Origin: Paenibacillus_S vulneris
GTDB taxonomy: Bacteria > Bacillota > Bacilli > Paenibacillales > NBRC-103111
Reading direction: 5' to 3'
NCBI RefSeq assembly: GCF_039543185.1
Contig: NZ_BAABJG010000006.1
Coordinates: forward strand, 372,001 to 436,000
Length of the DNA: 64,000 nt
In this document: positions 56,672 to 64,000 of the stretch, one piece after another
Numbering within the stretch: the first letter of the stretch is position 1
How the letters are laid out: every line of letters starts with the position of its first letter
Made by a program: the position numbers and the translations under genes
Notes under the pieces: generated by a model
Seen by the model: the letters and a program-made list of their open reading frames with translations, nothing else
Told to the model about the DNA's origin: nothing
The model's database searches: none

Positions 56672-57688
56672 CTAGCTGTATATGATTTTTTGCCCGATGC
56701 GGGATGATTCATAAATATCCATAACAAGGCGGAACGCCTTGTACCCTTCGGGACCGTCAAGCCAGAAGTGCTTGCCTTGCAGTATATGCTCATAGAAATC
56801 GCGAATTTGGAACTGATGGCTGACGCCCCAATAAGCTTTTTCTCCCAGGTCGTTCTTGAGCGGCTCCGCGAGAACGGTCTGCTTGCCGTTTTGATCCAGG
56901 TACAGCGTATCTCCGCGCTGCGACAGGACGGCATTCTCGAAGATCAGCTCGACTTCGATAGGCGTACTCTTGCCGTATGCATTCGTTGCATAAAAGACGG
57001 CTTTTACATCGTTCTTGAATTGAATGAACGCATGAGCGGAGTCCTCCACCTCGATGACACCCTCGAGCGAATCGTTGGAAATGCTGCCCTTGACGGTGGC
57101 GATGTCCCCGCCTAACCATTGGAGCAGATCCAGCGTATGAATCGCCTGGTTGATCAGTACGCCTCCGCCTTCGGTAGCCCATTTGCCCTTCCATTCCGTT
57201 TCGTAATAAGCAGGTCCGCGGGACCAGGTGACGATGCCCTTCATGCACAGCAGCTTGCCGAATTCCCCGGACTGAACCGCCTGCTTCATACGCTTGGACG
57301 ATGGATTGTAACGATTTTGGAAAATAACGCCCAACTGAACATCCGTATGCTCTTTGGCGGCGTCCAGCATCGTTTGGGCGGAAGCCTTATTCTCCGCCAT
57401 CGGCTTCTCCGTCAGTACATGCTTGCCTGCCTTCAATGCGTCGACTGTCATGGGAGCATGCAGATAGTGGCCTGTACAAATATGAACCACTTGGATATCA
57501 TCGCGCTTCAGCATTTCCTTGTAGTCGGTGTAATAATCGCATCCGTATGCTGCCGCCGCTTTTTGCGCCAAGCTTTCGTTGACGTCCACAACGGCCTTTA
57601 ATTGTGCCAGCCCGAGGCCTGCGATAGCCTTCAAATGGACGCTCGAAATAGAACCGCACCCGATAATGGCTGTTCCCAATGATTTCAC
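56672..57688 (-). CDS. Gfo/Idh/MocA-family oxidoreductase
   Basis: This NAD(P)-dependent sugar or polyol dehydrogenase has 338 residues. The dinucleotide motif is TAIIGCGSISSVHLKAI, followed by AVVDVNESLAQKAAAAYGC, VVHICTGHYLHAPM and the signature EKPMAENKASAQTML. The C-terminal domain holds GGGVLINQAIHTLDLLQWLGGD with the catalytic His. The start is GTG 57688 behind AGGTGA. It diverges from an AraC-type regulator 147 bp away, which suggests that a sugar controls both. A sequence TGAAAGCGTG-TTACCA in the gap is cre-like with two extra bases. Confidence 0.92.
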   Translation of the reverse strand: MKSLGTAIIGCGSISSVHLKAIAGLGLAQLKAVVDVNESLAQKAAAAYGCDYYTDYKEMLKRDDIQVVHICTGHYLHAPMTVDALKAGKHVLTEKPMAENKASAQTMLDAAKEHTDVQLGVIFQNRYNPSSKRMKQAVQSGEFGKLLCMKGIVTWSRGPAYYETEWKGKWATEGGGVLINQAIHTLDLLQWLGGDIATVKGSISNDSLEGVIEVEDSAHAFIQFKNDVKAVFYATNAYGKSTPIEVELIFENAVLSQRGDTLYLDQNGKQTVLAEPLKNDLGEKAYWGVSHQFQIRDFYEHILQGKHFWLDGPEGYKAFRLVMDIYESSRIGQKIIYS

Positions 57689-57835
57689 GTTTTCACCTGA
57701 TTTCTTATAGGTTGCGCGCCGAATGGTAACACGCTTTCATTTCTATTTTATAATGAGCTATAATAAAAACAAATTCCTTGCATGAATTGCCGTATTTATT
57801 GCTTTTTTTGACTTTTTGTCTGGAGGTGCACATCC

Positions 57836-58666
57836 ATGCGTATTTCCCATCAAATAGAAGGAATTCATTACGCTCACAGGCGAACGGAGCATCCCCTGAA
57901 AATGGATTTCCATCTTCACGACCGCTTTGAAATCTACTTCTTTATCCGCGGCGATGTCCATTATTTTATCGAGAAAAAGGTGTATCCGTTAGCCTACGGC
58001 GATCTGTTGGTCATGAACAACCGGGAGCTGCATAAAGCGACATTTCAGTCGGATGCCCCCTACGAGAATATTGTCATTCATTTTGATCCCGAAACCGTTC
58101 GGCAGCTCAATTCATCGTTTTCCCTGGATCTGCTGAACTGCTTTACGAACCGTCCCCTGGGAGAACAAAATAAAATCCAGCTGCTCCCCCATCAATTGGA
58201 GGAGCTGGTCGCTTTGTATCAAAAGATCGATTCCTTGTCCGGCGACCCGTCCGACGGATCGGATATCCTGCTCTCCGCTTATACGATAGAGCTGCTCGTG
58301 CTGCTTAACCGCGCCTTTATGCACAATCTGTCTCCGATCCCGTCGTCCATCGTTCCGGAGAAGCTGGCTCCTGTGCTTGATTATATCGATCATCATCTGG
58401 ATCACGATCTATCGTTGGAGGCACTCGAACAGCAATTCTTCATGAACCGCTATTATTTGAGCCGGTTATTTCGCCGTAGTATCGGAAGCACCATCCATGA
58501 GTATATTTTGCTGAAGCGGATCGCACAGGCCAAGAAGCTGCTAAATGAGGGGCATAATGTGACTGATGCCTGCCAGCTGTCAGGATTTAATGACTATTCC
58601 AATTTTATTCGCATGTTCAAGCGGATCGTCGGTGTCCCGCCAGGACGGTACCGGAAACAAGGGTAA
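57836..58666 (+). CDS. AraC-family transcriptional regulator
   Basis: This is a sugar-type regulator of 276 residues. An N-terminal cupin domain (RTEHPLKMDFHLHDRFEIYFFIRGDVHYFIEKKVYPLAYGDLLVMN) binds the signal. The C-terminal AraC domain has two helix-turn-helix motifs (LSLEALEQQFFMNRYYLSRLFRRSIGSTIHEYIL and VTDACQLSGFNDYSNFIRMFKRIVGVPPGRYRK). ATG 57836 has GGAGGTG upstream. A TATAAT sequence lies near 57749. It diverges from the oxidoreductase gene at 57688, its probable target. Confidence 0.93.
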   Translation: MRISHQIEGIHYAHRRTEHPLKMDFHLHDRFEIYFFIRGDVHYFIEKKVYPLAYGDLLVMNNRELHKATFQSDAPYENIVIHFDPETVRQLNSSFSLDLLNCFTNRPLGEQNKIQLLPHQLEELVALYQKIDSLSGDPSDGSDILLSAYTIELLVLLNRAFMHNLSPIPSSIVPEKLAPVLDYIDHHLDHDLSLEALEQQFFMNRYYLSRLFRRSIGSTIHEYILLKRIAQAKKLLNEGHNVTDACQLSGFNDYSNFIRMFKRIVGVPPGRYRKQG

Positions 58667-58800
58667 TCGGGTCGGAAAGTCTCCCATAGCCATCAGTTGG
58701 ACTTCCCTATTGACGAGATTTACGCTGCATAGTAAGATGGTCCGAGACAATTTATTCCGATGTCATTACTCTATATTTTCACAAAAGGACGCTGCTTACA

Positions 58801-59283
58801 TTGAATCTGAAAATTATCGCTATTTGCTTTTATTTAATGCTGATTTACTGGCTTTCCCAACAAATCCCGAGCATCAAAATGATTTTTTATCCTACGCTGG
58901 GCGCCTTCTCTTATTTGTTTATTACCCGGGCCTTCTCGTTCAAGGATTTCGGCAAAATGATTGCCGGGGCCTGTACAGCATCTTTAGTCAGCTCCGCCCT
59001 CTATCTGTCGCATACAGGCATGATTTCCTTTTTGGCGGCTACGCTGCTGACGATTATCTTGATCCAAAAGTTCAAGCTCAATGCACCGCCGGTGCTGGCC
59101 ATCGCGCTCGTCCCCTATTTTGCCCAGCCGGACCACCTGTGGACGCTGCCTCTTGCCGTGCTGGTTTCCTTGAGCGGCTTGCTGCTGCTGCTCTCCCTCA
59201 CACAGCTTATAGAAATAGCTGCCGTGAAAAAGGAGCTTCCCTGGGGGAAAAGAAAAAGCAGCTCTGTTGATGCAAGCAGCTGA
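58801..59283 (+). CDS. Small multi-pass membrane protein (HPP-like)
   Basis: This is a hydrophobic protein of 160 residues with four to five helices (IAICFYLMLIYWLSQ; FYPTLGAFSYLFITRAF; LAATLLTIILIQK; LPLAVLVSLSGLLLLLSLTQLIEIAAV). The pattern FYPTLGAFSYLFITRAFSFKDF resembles HPP-family proteins, but the HPP motif itself is not complete, so this is tentative. The start is TTG 58801 with AAAAGGA at a long spacer. It is monocistronic with a strong terminator, just before the second ger operon. Confidence 0.7.
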   Translation: MNLKIIAICFYLMLIYWLSQQIPSIKMIFYPTLGAFSYLFITRAFSFKDFGKMIAGACTASLVSSALYLSHTGMISFLAATLLTIILIQKFKLNAPPVLAIALVPYFAQPDHLWTLPLAVLVSLSGLLLLLSLTQLIEIAAVKKELPWGKRKSSSVDASS

Positions 59284-59309
59284 TGCTTCAACCCTACATA
59301 ACATTCCCT

Positions 59310-59344
59310 GCCTGATAAAGCCCGTGCTTTATCAGGCTTTTTTG
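59310..59344 (+). terminator. Terminator after the small membrane protein gene
   Basis: A perfect 12-bp stem GCCTGATAAAGC/GCTTTATCAGGC (59310-59321 with 59326-59337) is followed by TTTTTTT. It also separates this gene from the ger operon. Confidence 0.92.
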
Positions 59345-59434
59345 CGTTCTTCGGACCGCCAAGCCAAGAGCATGATGCATCAAATTGGAAATTCGGGAAA
59401 TAGTAAGCATACATCTTTTATAAAAGAGGTACCT

Positions 59435-61030
59435 ATGGGAATGCTCAAAAAGTGGATGTCTCTTTGGCGGCATAGTAAGCCGAAAGCAGCAGGAAATGAG
59501 CAAAGCATCGGACAGGGGCAGGACGCCTCCTTGCTCTCCCCGCAGTTGGAGGTTAATCTTCAGGCGATCCGTTCCCGGCTCGGAGCAAGCTCCGACATCA
59601 TCATTCGCCAGCTCTCGAATCAGGATCAGCATCGGTATGCTCTCATTTATGTCGACGGACTGGTGGACACGCCAACCGTCAATCAGCTGATTGCCGAAAT
59701 TTCCAAGCTGTCCGAGCTTACAACCACTCCCGATGACACCAACGGGTTCTATTCCTTTCTTCAGCAGCAGGCCATTTCTGTCGGCGGGGTGAAGGAAGCC
59801 TATAAGCTGGAGGAAATCTATCAGGCGCTATTCAACGGCATGACCGTTATTTTATTGAACGGCTGCAGCACGGCCCTGACTGCAGACACCGTAGGCGGCA
59901 ATATGCGCGGCGTAGAGGAGCCCAGCTCTCAGACCGTGATTCGCGGGCCGAAGGAAGGCTTCACGGAAAATTTGCGGATCAACACCTCTCTGATACGGCG
60001 CAAAATCAAGTCGCCCGATCTTCGTATCGAGCTAAAGATCATAGGAACGAGAACTCAGACGAATGTAGCCGTCATTTATTTGATGGGTGTGGCGGATAGC
60101 CAGGTCGTTGCGGAAGTCCACCGTCGGTTGGATACCATCCATACCGACAGCATACTGGAAAGCGGATATATTGAGGAATTCATTGAGGATTCCCCCTTCT
60201 CGACGTTTCCGACGATTATGAACACCGAGCGTCCCGATGCGGCTGCGGCGGGGATATTGGAAGGGCAAGTTATCATTGTTGTTGAAGGGACGCCCTTTGT
60301 CCTGCTCGCCCCGGTGACCTTCTTTAAATTTTTTCAATCCAGCGAGGATTATTACCAGAGATACGATATTGCTTCGTTCTTAAGACTGATCCGCTTCGGC
60401 TCGTTTCTCATTTCCATGCTACTTCCTTCACTCTACATCGCAATCACGACCTTTCACCAGGAAATGCTGCCAACCACGCTCCTGATAGGCCTAGCCGCCC
60501 AACGGGAGGGCGTGCCGTTCCCTGCACTGCTAGAGGCGCTGCTGATGGAGCTGACCTTCGAAGTGCTCCGCGAGGCAGGCGTCCGAATGCCGCGTGTCAT
60601 CGGCCCGGCCATTTCGATCGTAGGGGCGCTGGTTCTGGGACAGGCTGCCGTACAAGCCGGACTCGTCTCCGGCGCGATGGTCATTGTCGTATCGTTTACG
60701 GCCATTTCCAACTTTGTCATCCCGGCTATTAACATGGCTATAGCCGCACGGCTGATCCGCTTCTCGCTCATGCTCCTCGGGGCAACCCTCGGGCTGTTCG
60801 GCATTATGTCCGGCCTAATGGTGCTGCTCATTCACACGGCAAGCATACGCTCCTTCGGGGTACCGTACTTGATGCCTCTTGCCCCGCTGGTAAAGCGAAA
60901 TTTAAAGGATGTATTCATTCGTATGCCATGGTGGAAAATGAACACTCGGCCGGGATTCATCTCTGCAGACGCTGTCCGGGAAGGAAACGATCAAAAACCG
61001 TCGCCGCCCAAGCCAACGTCCAAACCATAA
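59435..61030 (+). CDS. GerAA-family germinant receptor subunit (second operon)
   Basis: This is the A subunit of the second receptor, about 531 residues. The soluble N-terminal domain covers residues 1-305, with SLIRRKIKSPDLRIELKIIGTRTQTNVAVIYL, and the membrane domain follows with LIGLAAQREGVPFPALLEALLMELTFEVLREAGVRMP and IVGALVLGQAAVQAGLVSGAMV. A longer frame starts at 59267 in the terminator region; ATG 59435 behind GAGGT is the real start. The C-terminal 40 residues are Pro/Lys-rich. It is the first gene of a five-gene unit. Confidence 0.94.
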   Translation: MGMLKKWMSLWRHSKPKAAGNEQSIGQGQDASLLSPQLEVNLQAIRSRLGASSDIIIRQLSNQDQHRYALIYVDGLVDTPTVNQLIAEISKLSELTTTPDDTNGFYSFLQQQAISVGGVKEAYKLEEIYQALFNGMTVILLNGCSTALTADTVGGNMRGVEEPSSQTVIRGPKEGFTENLRINTSLIRRKIKSPDLRIELKIIGTRTQTNVAVIYLMGVADSQVVAEVHRRLDTIHTDSILESGYIEEFIEDSPFSTFPTIMNTERPDAAAAGILEGQVIIVVEGTPFVLLAPVTFFKFFQSSEDYYQRYDIASFLRLIRFGSFLISMLLPSLYIAITTFHQEMLPTTLLIGLAAQREGVPFPALLEALLMELTFEVLREAGVRMPRVIGPAISIVGALVLGQAAVQAGLVSGAMVIVVSFTAISNFVIPAINMAIAARLIRFSLMLLGATLGLFGIMSGLMVLLIHTASIRSFGVPYLMPLAPLVKRNLKDVFIRMPWWKMNTRPGFISADAVREGNDQKPSPPKPTSKP

Positions 61031-61050
61031 AGGAAGTGGGAGGAGGACTC

Positions 61051-62160
61051 ATGATTCAAAAAATATCATCCTTTCAAGCCATCCTGCTGGTTATGAGTTC
61101 TATTATCCCTACAGCCATATTGACGGTTCCGAGCATCGTCGTTCAAGCATCCGGCCAGGATGCATGGATCTCACTCGCCTTGGCCACCGCTATTGGAATA
61201 GGTGTTGCCTATATGACCGGTCAGATTTGCAGACAAACCCCGTCCTCGTCCGTGTCGTTTGTAGACTGGCTCTCCCTTCGCCTTGGCACCTGGGCAGGGA
61301 CCGGGACCGGCTTCCTGCTGGGCTATTATTACTTTATCGCGACCTTAATCATTACTCGGGAATTCGTGAATTTTTTGGCGGAAAATGTGCTTACCAGAAC
61401 GCCGGTCTTCGTCCTGCTCCTCGTTACTATAGCCGTTGCCATGTACGCCGTAAGCTGCGGAATTGAAGTGATTGCAAGGATCAATATCATCGTCTTCATG
61501 ATGTCCGTTGTCGTTCTGTTTATCACCACCATCCTGGTGCTCAAGGACATTCATCCCGAGTTTCTGCTTCCCGTTTGGGAGCATCCGATTTCTACGATAG
61601 TGCAAGGCGGCTTCATTCCGTCCAGCTGGCTGTCCGAGGTATCCGTCCTGCTGATCCTTGCGCCTTTTCTGAACCGGTCTGCCGAAGCGGGAAGAATCGG
61701 ATCATGGGGGATCATTCTTACAGGCATTGAGCTGGGACTGATTGTCGTCTCAGCCGTCACCTTATTCGGACCTCGCCTGGTTTCGCTGATGTCCTATCCT
61801 ACTTTTAATGTAATCAGCATCATCCGGCTGGGGAGCTTTCTGGAGCGGATCGATATTTTGTTTATTTCCATATGGATTTGTCTGATGTATGTAAAAATAT
61901 CCATTTTTATGTTTTGCGCCCTTCACTGCTTTATCCGGACGTTCCGCGTTCGTAACGAGAAGCCCTTTTCTTTTGCCCTTGCTTTATTTGCGCTGCTCAG
62001 CACGTATTATTTTTGGCCGAGGTCATCGGACTTCATCCACTTTACCATGTACCCGTTAACCCCTTTTATTTTGACGTTCAATGTCCTGCTCCCGCTCCTG
62101 ATCTGGCTTGCTCTAAGCCTCATCAAGCCTAAAGCTATGGAAGGAGGTAAGCTCCCGTGA
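61051..62160 (+). CDS. GerAB-family germinant receptor permease subunit (second operon)
   Basis: This is the B subunit, 369 residues and about ten helices. The opening IQKISSFQAILLVMSSIIPTAILTVPSIVVQASGQDAWISLALA is the standard first helix pair. The ATG at 61051 has GGGAGGAGG upstream; the frame continues further back into gerA and must not be used. It starts 21 bp after the gerA stop. Its stop overlaps the GTG start of gerC (GTGA). A second gerB-type gene follows two genes on. Confidence 0.94.
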   Translation: MIQKISSFQAILLVMSSIIPTAILTVPSIVVQASGQDAWISLALATAIGIGVAYMTGQICRQTPSSSVSFVDWLSLRLGTWAGTGTGFLLGYYYFIATLIITREFVNFLAENVLTRTPVFVLLLVTIAVAMYAVSCGIEVIARINIIVFMMSVVVLFITTILVLKDIHPEFLLPVWEHPISTIVQGGFIPSSWLSEVSVLLILAPFLNRSAEAGRIGSWGIILTGIELGLIVVSAVTLFGPRLVSLMSYPTFNVISIIRLGSFLERIDILFISIWICLMYVKISIFMFCALHCFIRTFRVRNEKPFSFALALFALLSTYYFWPRSSDFIHFTMYPLTPFILTFNVLLPLLIWLALSLIKPKAMEGGKLP

Positions 62161-63377
62161 AAGCTTGCACCTTATGCTGTCTTCTCGCTTTGTTATGCAT
62201 CCCTCTAACCGGCTGCTGGAACCGGACCGAGCTGAACGAGCTCTCCATAACCTCAGCCACCAGCATGGACAAGGAGGGGGAAGATTGGATCATATCCTAC
62301 CAGGTGGTCATCCCTTCGGCCATATCGTCTGCCAGCGGCATTACCGGAGGCGGAAGCAGTCAATCGCCCGTATCCGTCTTCTCTACCCGCGGCCGCACGA
62401 TTCGGGAAGCAGTAAGTCAGAGTACGACGGAAACTCCGAGGCAAATCTTTTTTGCGCACAATAATATTCTCATCCTCAGCGAGGAGGTAGCCCGTCACGG
62501 CATCAGCGAAATTCTCGACCTGCATTACCGTAATCCCGACGCCCGCGAAACGGTGAGCATGCTGATTGCAAGAGGGAAGGCGCGCACCATTCTCGAACAA
62601 CTGAGCCATCTGGAAAAAATCCCGGGCCAGAGCATACGCCAAACGATGTTAAACGAAAGCCGAAATGGCTCTATGCTGCCGGGAGTGATGATGTACGAGC
62701 TCGCCATGTCTATGACAAGCGACGCGAAGAGCGGGATCATCCCGGAAATTCTGCTAAGCGGAGGTAAGGGTGAAACCTCTATGGATTCTTTGAAGAAATC
62801 AACGTATCTCTCCAAAGTCAGATTGGGTGATCTGGCCGTCATGAAGGGAGATAAGCTGACAGGCTGGATACCACAGGGGCAGGGGCTTGGGGTATCGTTC
62901 ATTATAAATAAAGTAAAATCAACCACTCTCTCCTTCTCCTGCATGCCGTCAGGGCAAAAAAAGTATAATTCCTCCTTCCGGTTGCTGTCGTCCAAGACCA
63001 AGCTGCGTCCCCGCATGGCAAACGGGCATTACATCATGGAGGTAGATATTAAAAGCAAAGGCCATTTGCTTGAAACCGAGTGTAATCTGGACCTGTCTGA
63101 TCCCAAGGTGGTCAAGGAGCTTGAGAAGCAGCTGCAAAAGGAGGTTACGCAACTGGTGAATGCCTCTTGGCAAACCGTGCGCAAGCTCCGGGTTGACATT
63201 CTGGGCTTTGCGGATATCATTCATCGAACCTACCCTAAGGAATGGAAACGGATGAAAGATGATTGGGAATCCGAATTCGTCCAAATCGAGCTTAAGCCTT
63301 CCGTGCACATTTCAATGGACAGAGTGGGGCTCAGCAACAAATCATTCAAGAATTTGAACAAGGATAAGGAAGAATGA
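62157..63377 (+). CDS. Ger(x)C-family spore germination lipoprotein (second operon)
   Basis: This is the C subunit, 406 residues, with lipobox PLTGC and the lipid on Cys20. The Ger(x)C domain starts with NRTELNELSITSATSMDKEGEDWIISYQVVIP, and the third domain has FADIIHRTYPKEWKRMKDDWESEFVQIELKPSVHISMDRVG. The start is GTG 62157, overlapping the gerB stop by 4 bp. Length is within the usual 370-410. It is followed after 3 bp by a small membrane-protein gene. Confidence 0.94.
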   Translation: MKACTLCCLLALLCIPLTGCWNRTELNELSITSATSMDKEGEDWIISYQVVIPSAISSASGITGGGSSQSPVSVFSTRGRTIREAVSQSTTETPRQIFFAHNNILILSEEVARHGISEILDLHYRNPDARETVSMLIARGKARTILEQLSHLEKIPGQSIRQTMLNESRNGSMLPGVMMYELAMSMTSDAKSGIIPEILLSGGKGETSMDSLKKSTYLSKVRLGDLAVMKGDKLTGWIPQGQGLGVSFIINKVKSTTLSFSCMPSGQKKYNSSFRLLSSKTKLRPRMANGHYIMEVDIKSKGHLLETECNLDLSDPKVVKELEKQLQKEVTQLVNASWQTVRKLRVDILGFADIIHRTYPKEWKRMKDDWESEFVQIELKPSVHISMDRVGLSNKSFKNLNKDKEE

Positions 63378-63380
63378 TAG

Positions 63381-63623
63381 ATGCTTGTAACGGGATGGCT
63401 TGCATTCTACGCTGCGGTTCTATTCCTCGGTATCCGCTCTATGCTCAAGCAAGGTTCTGCCCGGGAGCTTTTCTTGTATGCGGGTCTCATCGGATGGTGT
63501 GCTTATTTAACCCTCAGTAAGCTGTTCGACTGGCCGCAGCTGTCGGTTATCGCCCCCGTCCAAATCCTGTTTTTACCGGTAGGCAAATGGATAGAACATG
63601 TAATGGGAGGCCCGACGACCTGA
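63381..63623 (+). CDS. Small two-helix membrane protein of the ger operon, 80 residues
   Basis: This protein has two or three hydrophobic segments (LVTGWLAFYAAVLFLGI; LFLYAGLIGWCAYLTL; VIAPVQILFLPVGKWIEHV). The ATG follows the gerC stop by 3 bp and has GGAAGAATGATAG before it. Small hydrophobic D-like subunits have been described in ger operons, in which they change receptor response; this is a candidate on size, topology and position. The stop overlaps the next gene start (TGATG). Confidence 0.75.
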   Translation: MLVTGWLAFYAAVLFLGIRSMLKQGSARELFLYAGLIGWCAYLTLSKLFDWPQLSVIAPVQILFLPVGKWIEHVMGGPTT

Positions 63624-64000
63624 TGACCATGAACACGGTACGCATATCCACCAACCAAATCGCTTACATGATCATCCTGTTCGAAATCGGCAGTACACCT
63701 TTGTTTTTCCTGGGGAGCAAGGCCAAACAGGACGCATGGCTGGCCATGGCATTCGCTGCGGTCTTCGGGCTTCTGCTTTTACAGCTCTTTATTGCGATCC
63801 AGCGCAAGGAGCCCGGGCTCAATCTGACTCAAATGCTGGTCCTCCATTACGGCCGCACCATCGGTACGATTCTCGGATTGCTGTACGTTCTCTACTTCAG
63901 CTATGAATCGATGCGCAATGTCCGGGATTTCGGGGAGTTTATGTCCATGTCGCTGCTGACGAGAACCCCGATGATTGTAACCATGATGACTGTTCTGATT
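63623..64000 (+). CDS. Second GerAB-family permease gene of the operon (partial)
   Basis: The ATG shares bases with the preceding stop (TGATG) and is followed by 126 codons to the window end. It reads MTMNTVRISTNQIAYMIILF, then EIGSTPLFFLG, a standard first-helix region of GerAB proteins, then KQDAWLAMAFAAVFGLLLLQLFIA and GRTIGTILGLLYVLYFSYESMRNVRDFGEF, with the family's conserved loop. GGGAGG lies upstream. It makes this operon an A-B-C-D-B unit. The 3' end is outside the window. Confidence 0.92.
   Translation, partial: MTMNTVRISTNQIAYMIILFEIGSTPLFFLGSKAKQDAWLAMAFAAVFGLLLLQLFIAIQRKEPGLNLTQMLVLHYGRTIGTILGLLYVLYFSYESMRNVRDFGEFMSMSLLTRTPMIVTMMTVLI

Overview
The window reads as chromosomal DNA of an endospore-forming, low-to-mid GC Gram-positive bacterium, most likely Paenibacillus or a close Paenibacillaceae relative. 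The evidence is two GerA-type spore germinant receptor operons (one at each end), purine-rich Shine-Dalgarno sequences with frequent TTG and GTG starts, LplABC-type sugar uptake genes, EcsAB, a CsoR-type copper promoter, and cre and PhoP-like operator sequences of Bacillus type. No rRNA, tRNA, CRISPR array, prophage or complete insertion sequence was seen.

Layout. 1-3562 (-): gerA-gerB-gerC, with gerC cut by the window edge. 3879-5783: DMT exporter, then a divergent doxX/hxlR pair. 5844-8506 (-): nikR, DUF2203 gene and copC-copD fusion, probably one operon. 8731-11328: ABC exporter, a palindromic repeat element and a methyltransferase. 11653-15735: class I ribonucleotide reductase nrdA/nrdB with NrdR-box-like sites, a structured leader, and about 500 bp of repeats between the two genes. 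15769-17924 (-): a CheY-like protein and an HPt-REC-GGDEF-REC diguanylate cyclase. 18136-19412: small unknown genes. 19412-24759: TSUP exporter, then 5-oxoprolinase genes pxpA and pxpBC separated by a CD3324-family regulator and noncoding DNA holding tiny ORFs. 24917-28517 (-): hisC, a second copy of the palindromic element, a GNAT gene and a 5'-nucleotidase. 28800-32199: phosphonate-type importer with phnD inverted against phnC-phnE-phnE. 32392-37917: Amj flippase, lplABC-type sugar importer, GNAT. 37977-40673: a frameshifted small membrane protein gene and an ABC-2 exporter. 40797-44685: HemD-like protein, DctB-like binding protein, YitT protein, small lipoprotein. 44816-50140: DctS/DctR-like two-component system, methyltransferase, copZ, and a DctP/DctA dicarboxylate carrier with cre sites. 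50353-53757: secreted peptide, EcsAB, alpha/beta hydrolase. 53845-56535 (-): a four-gene partner-switching operon with no sigma factor. 56672-58666: oxidoreductase and AraC regulator. 58801-64000: membrane protein and the second ger operon, which carries an extra small gene and a second gerB.

The most notable items are: (i) a 204-214 bp element with imperfect terminal inverted repeats, present twice; one copy is bounded by a 19-bp duplication of a terminator hairpin and looks like a MITE-type insertion; (ii) the partner-switching operon whose last gene encodes a membrane/coiled-coil protein instead of a sigma factor; (iii) the nrd locus with a terminator hairpin in its leader and stacked repeats just before nrdB; (iv) a 7-T tract that splits an otherwise intact small membrane protein gene; (v) the inverted phnD; and (vi) tiny ORFs with good ribosome binding sites between pxpA and pxpC.
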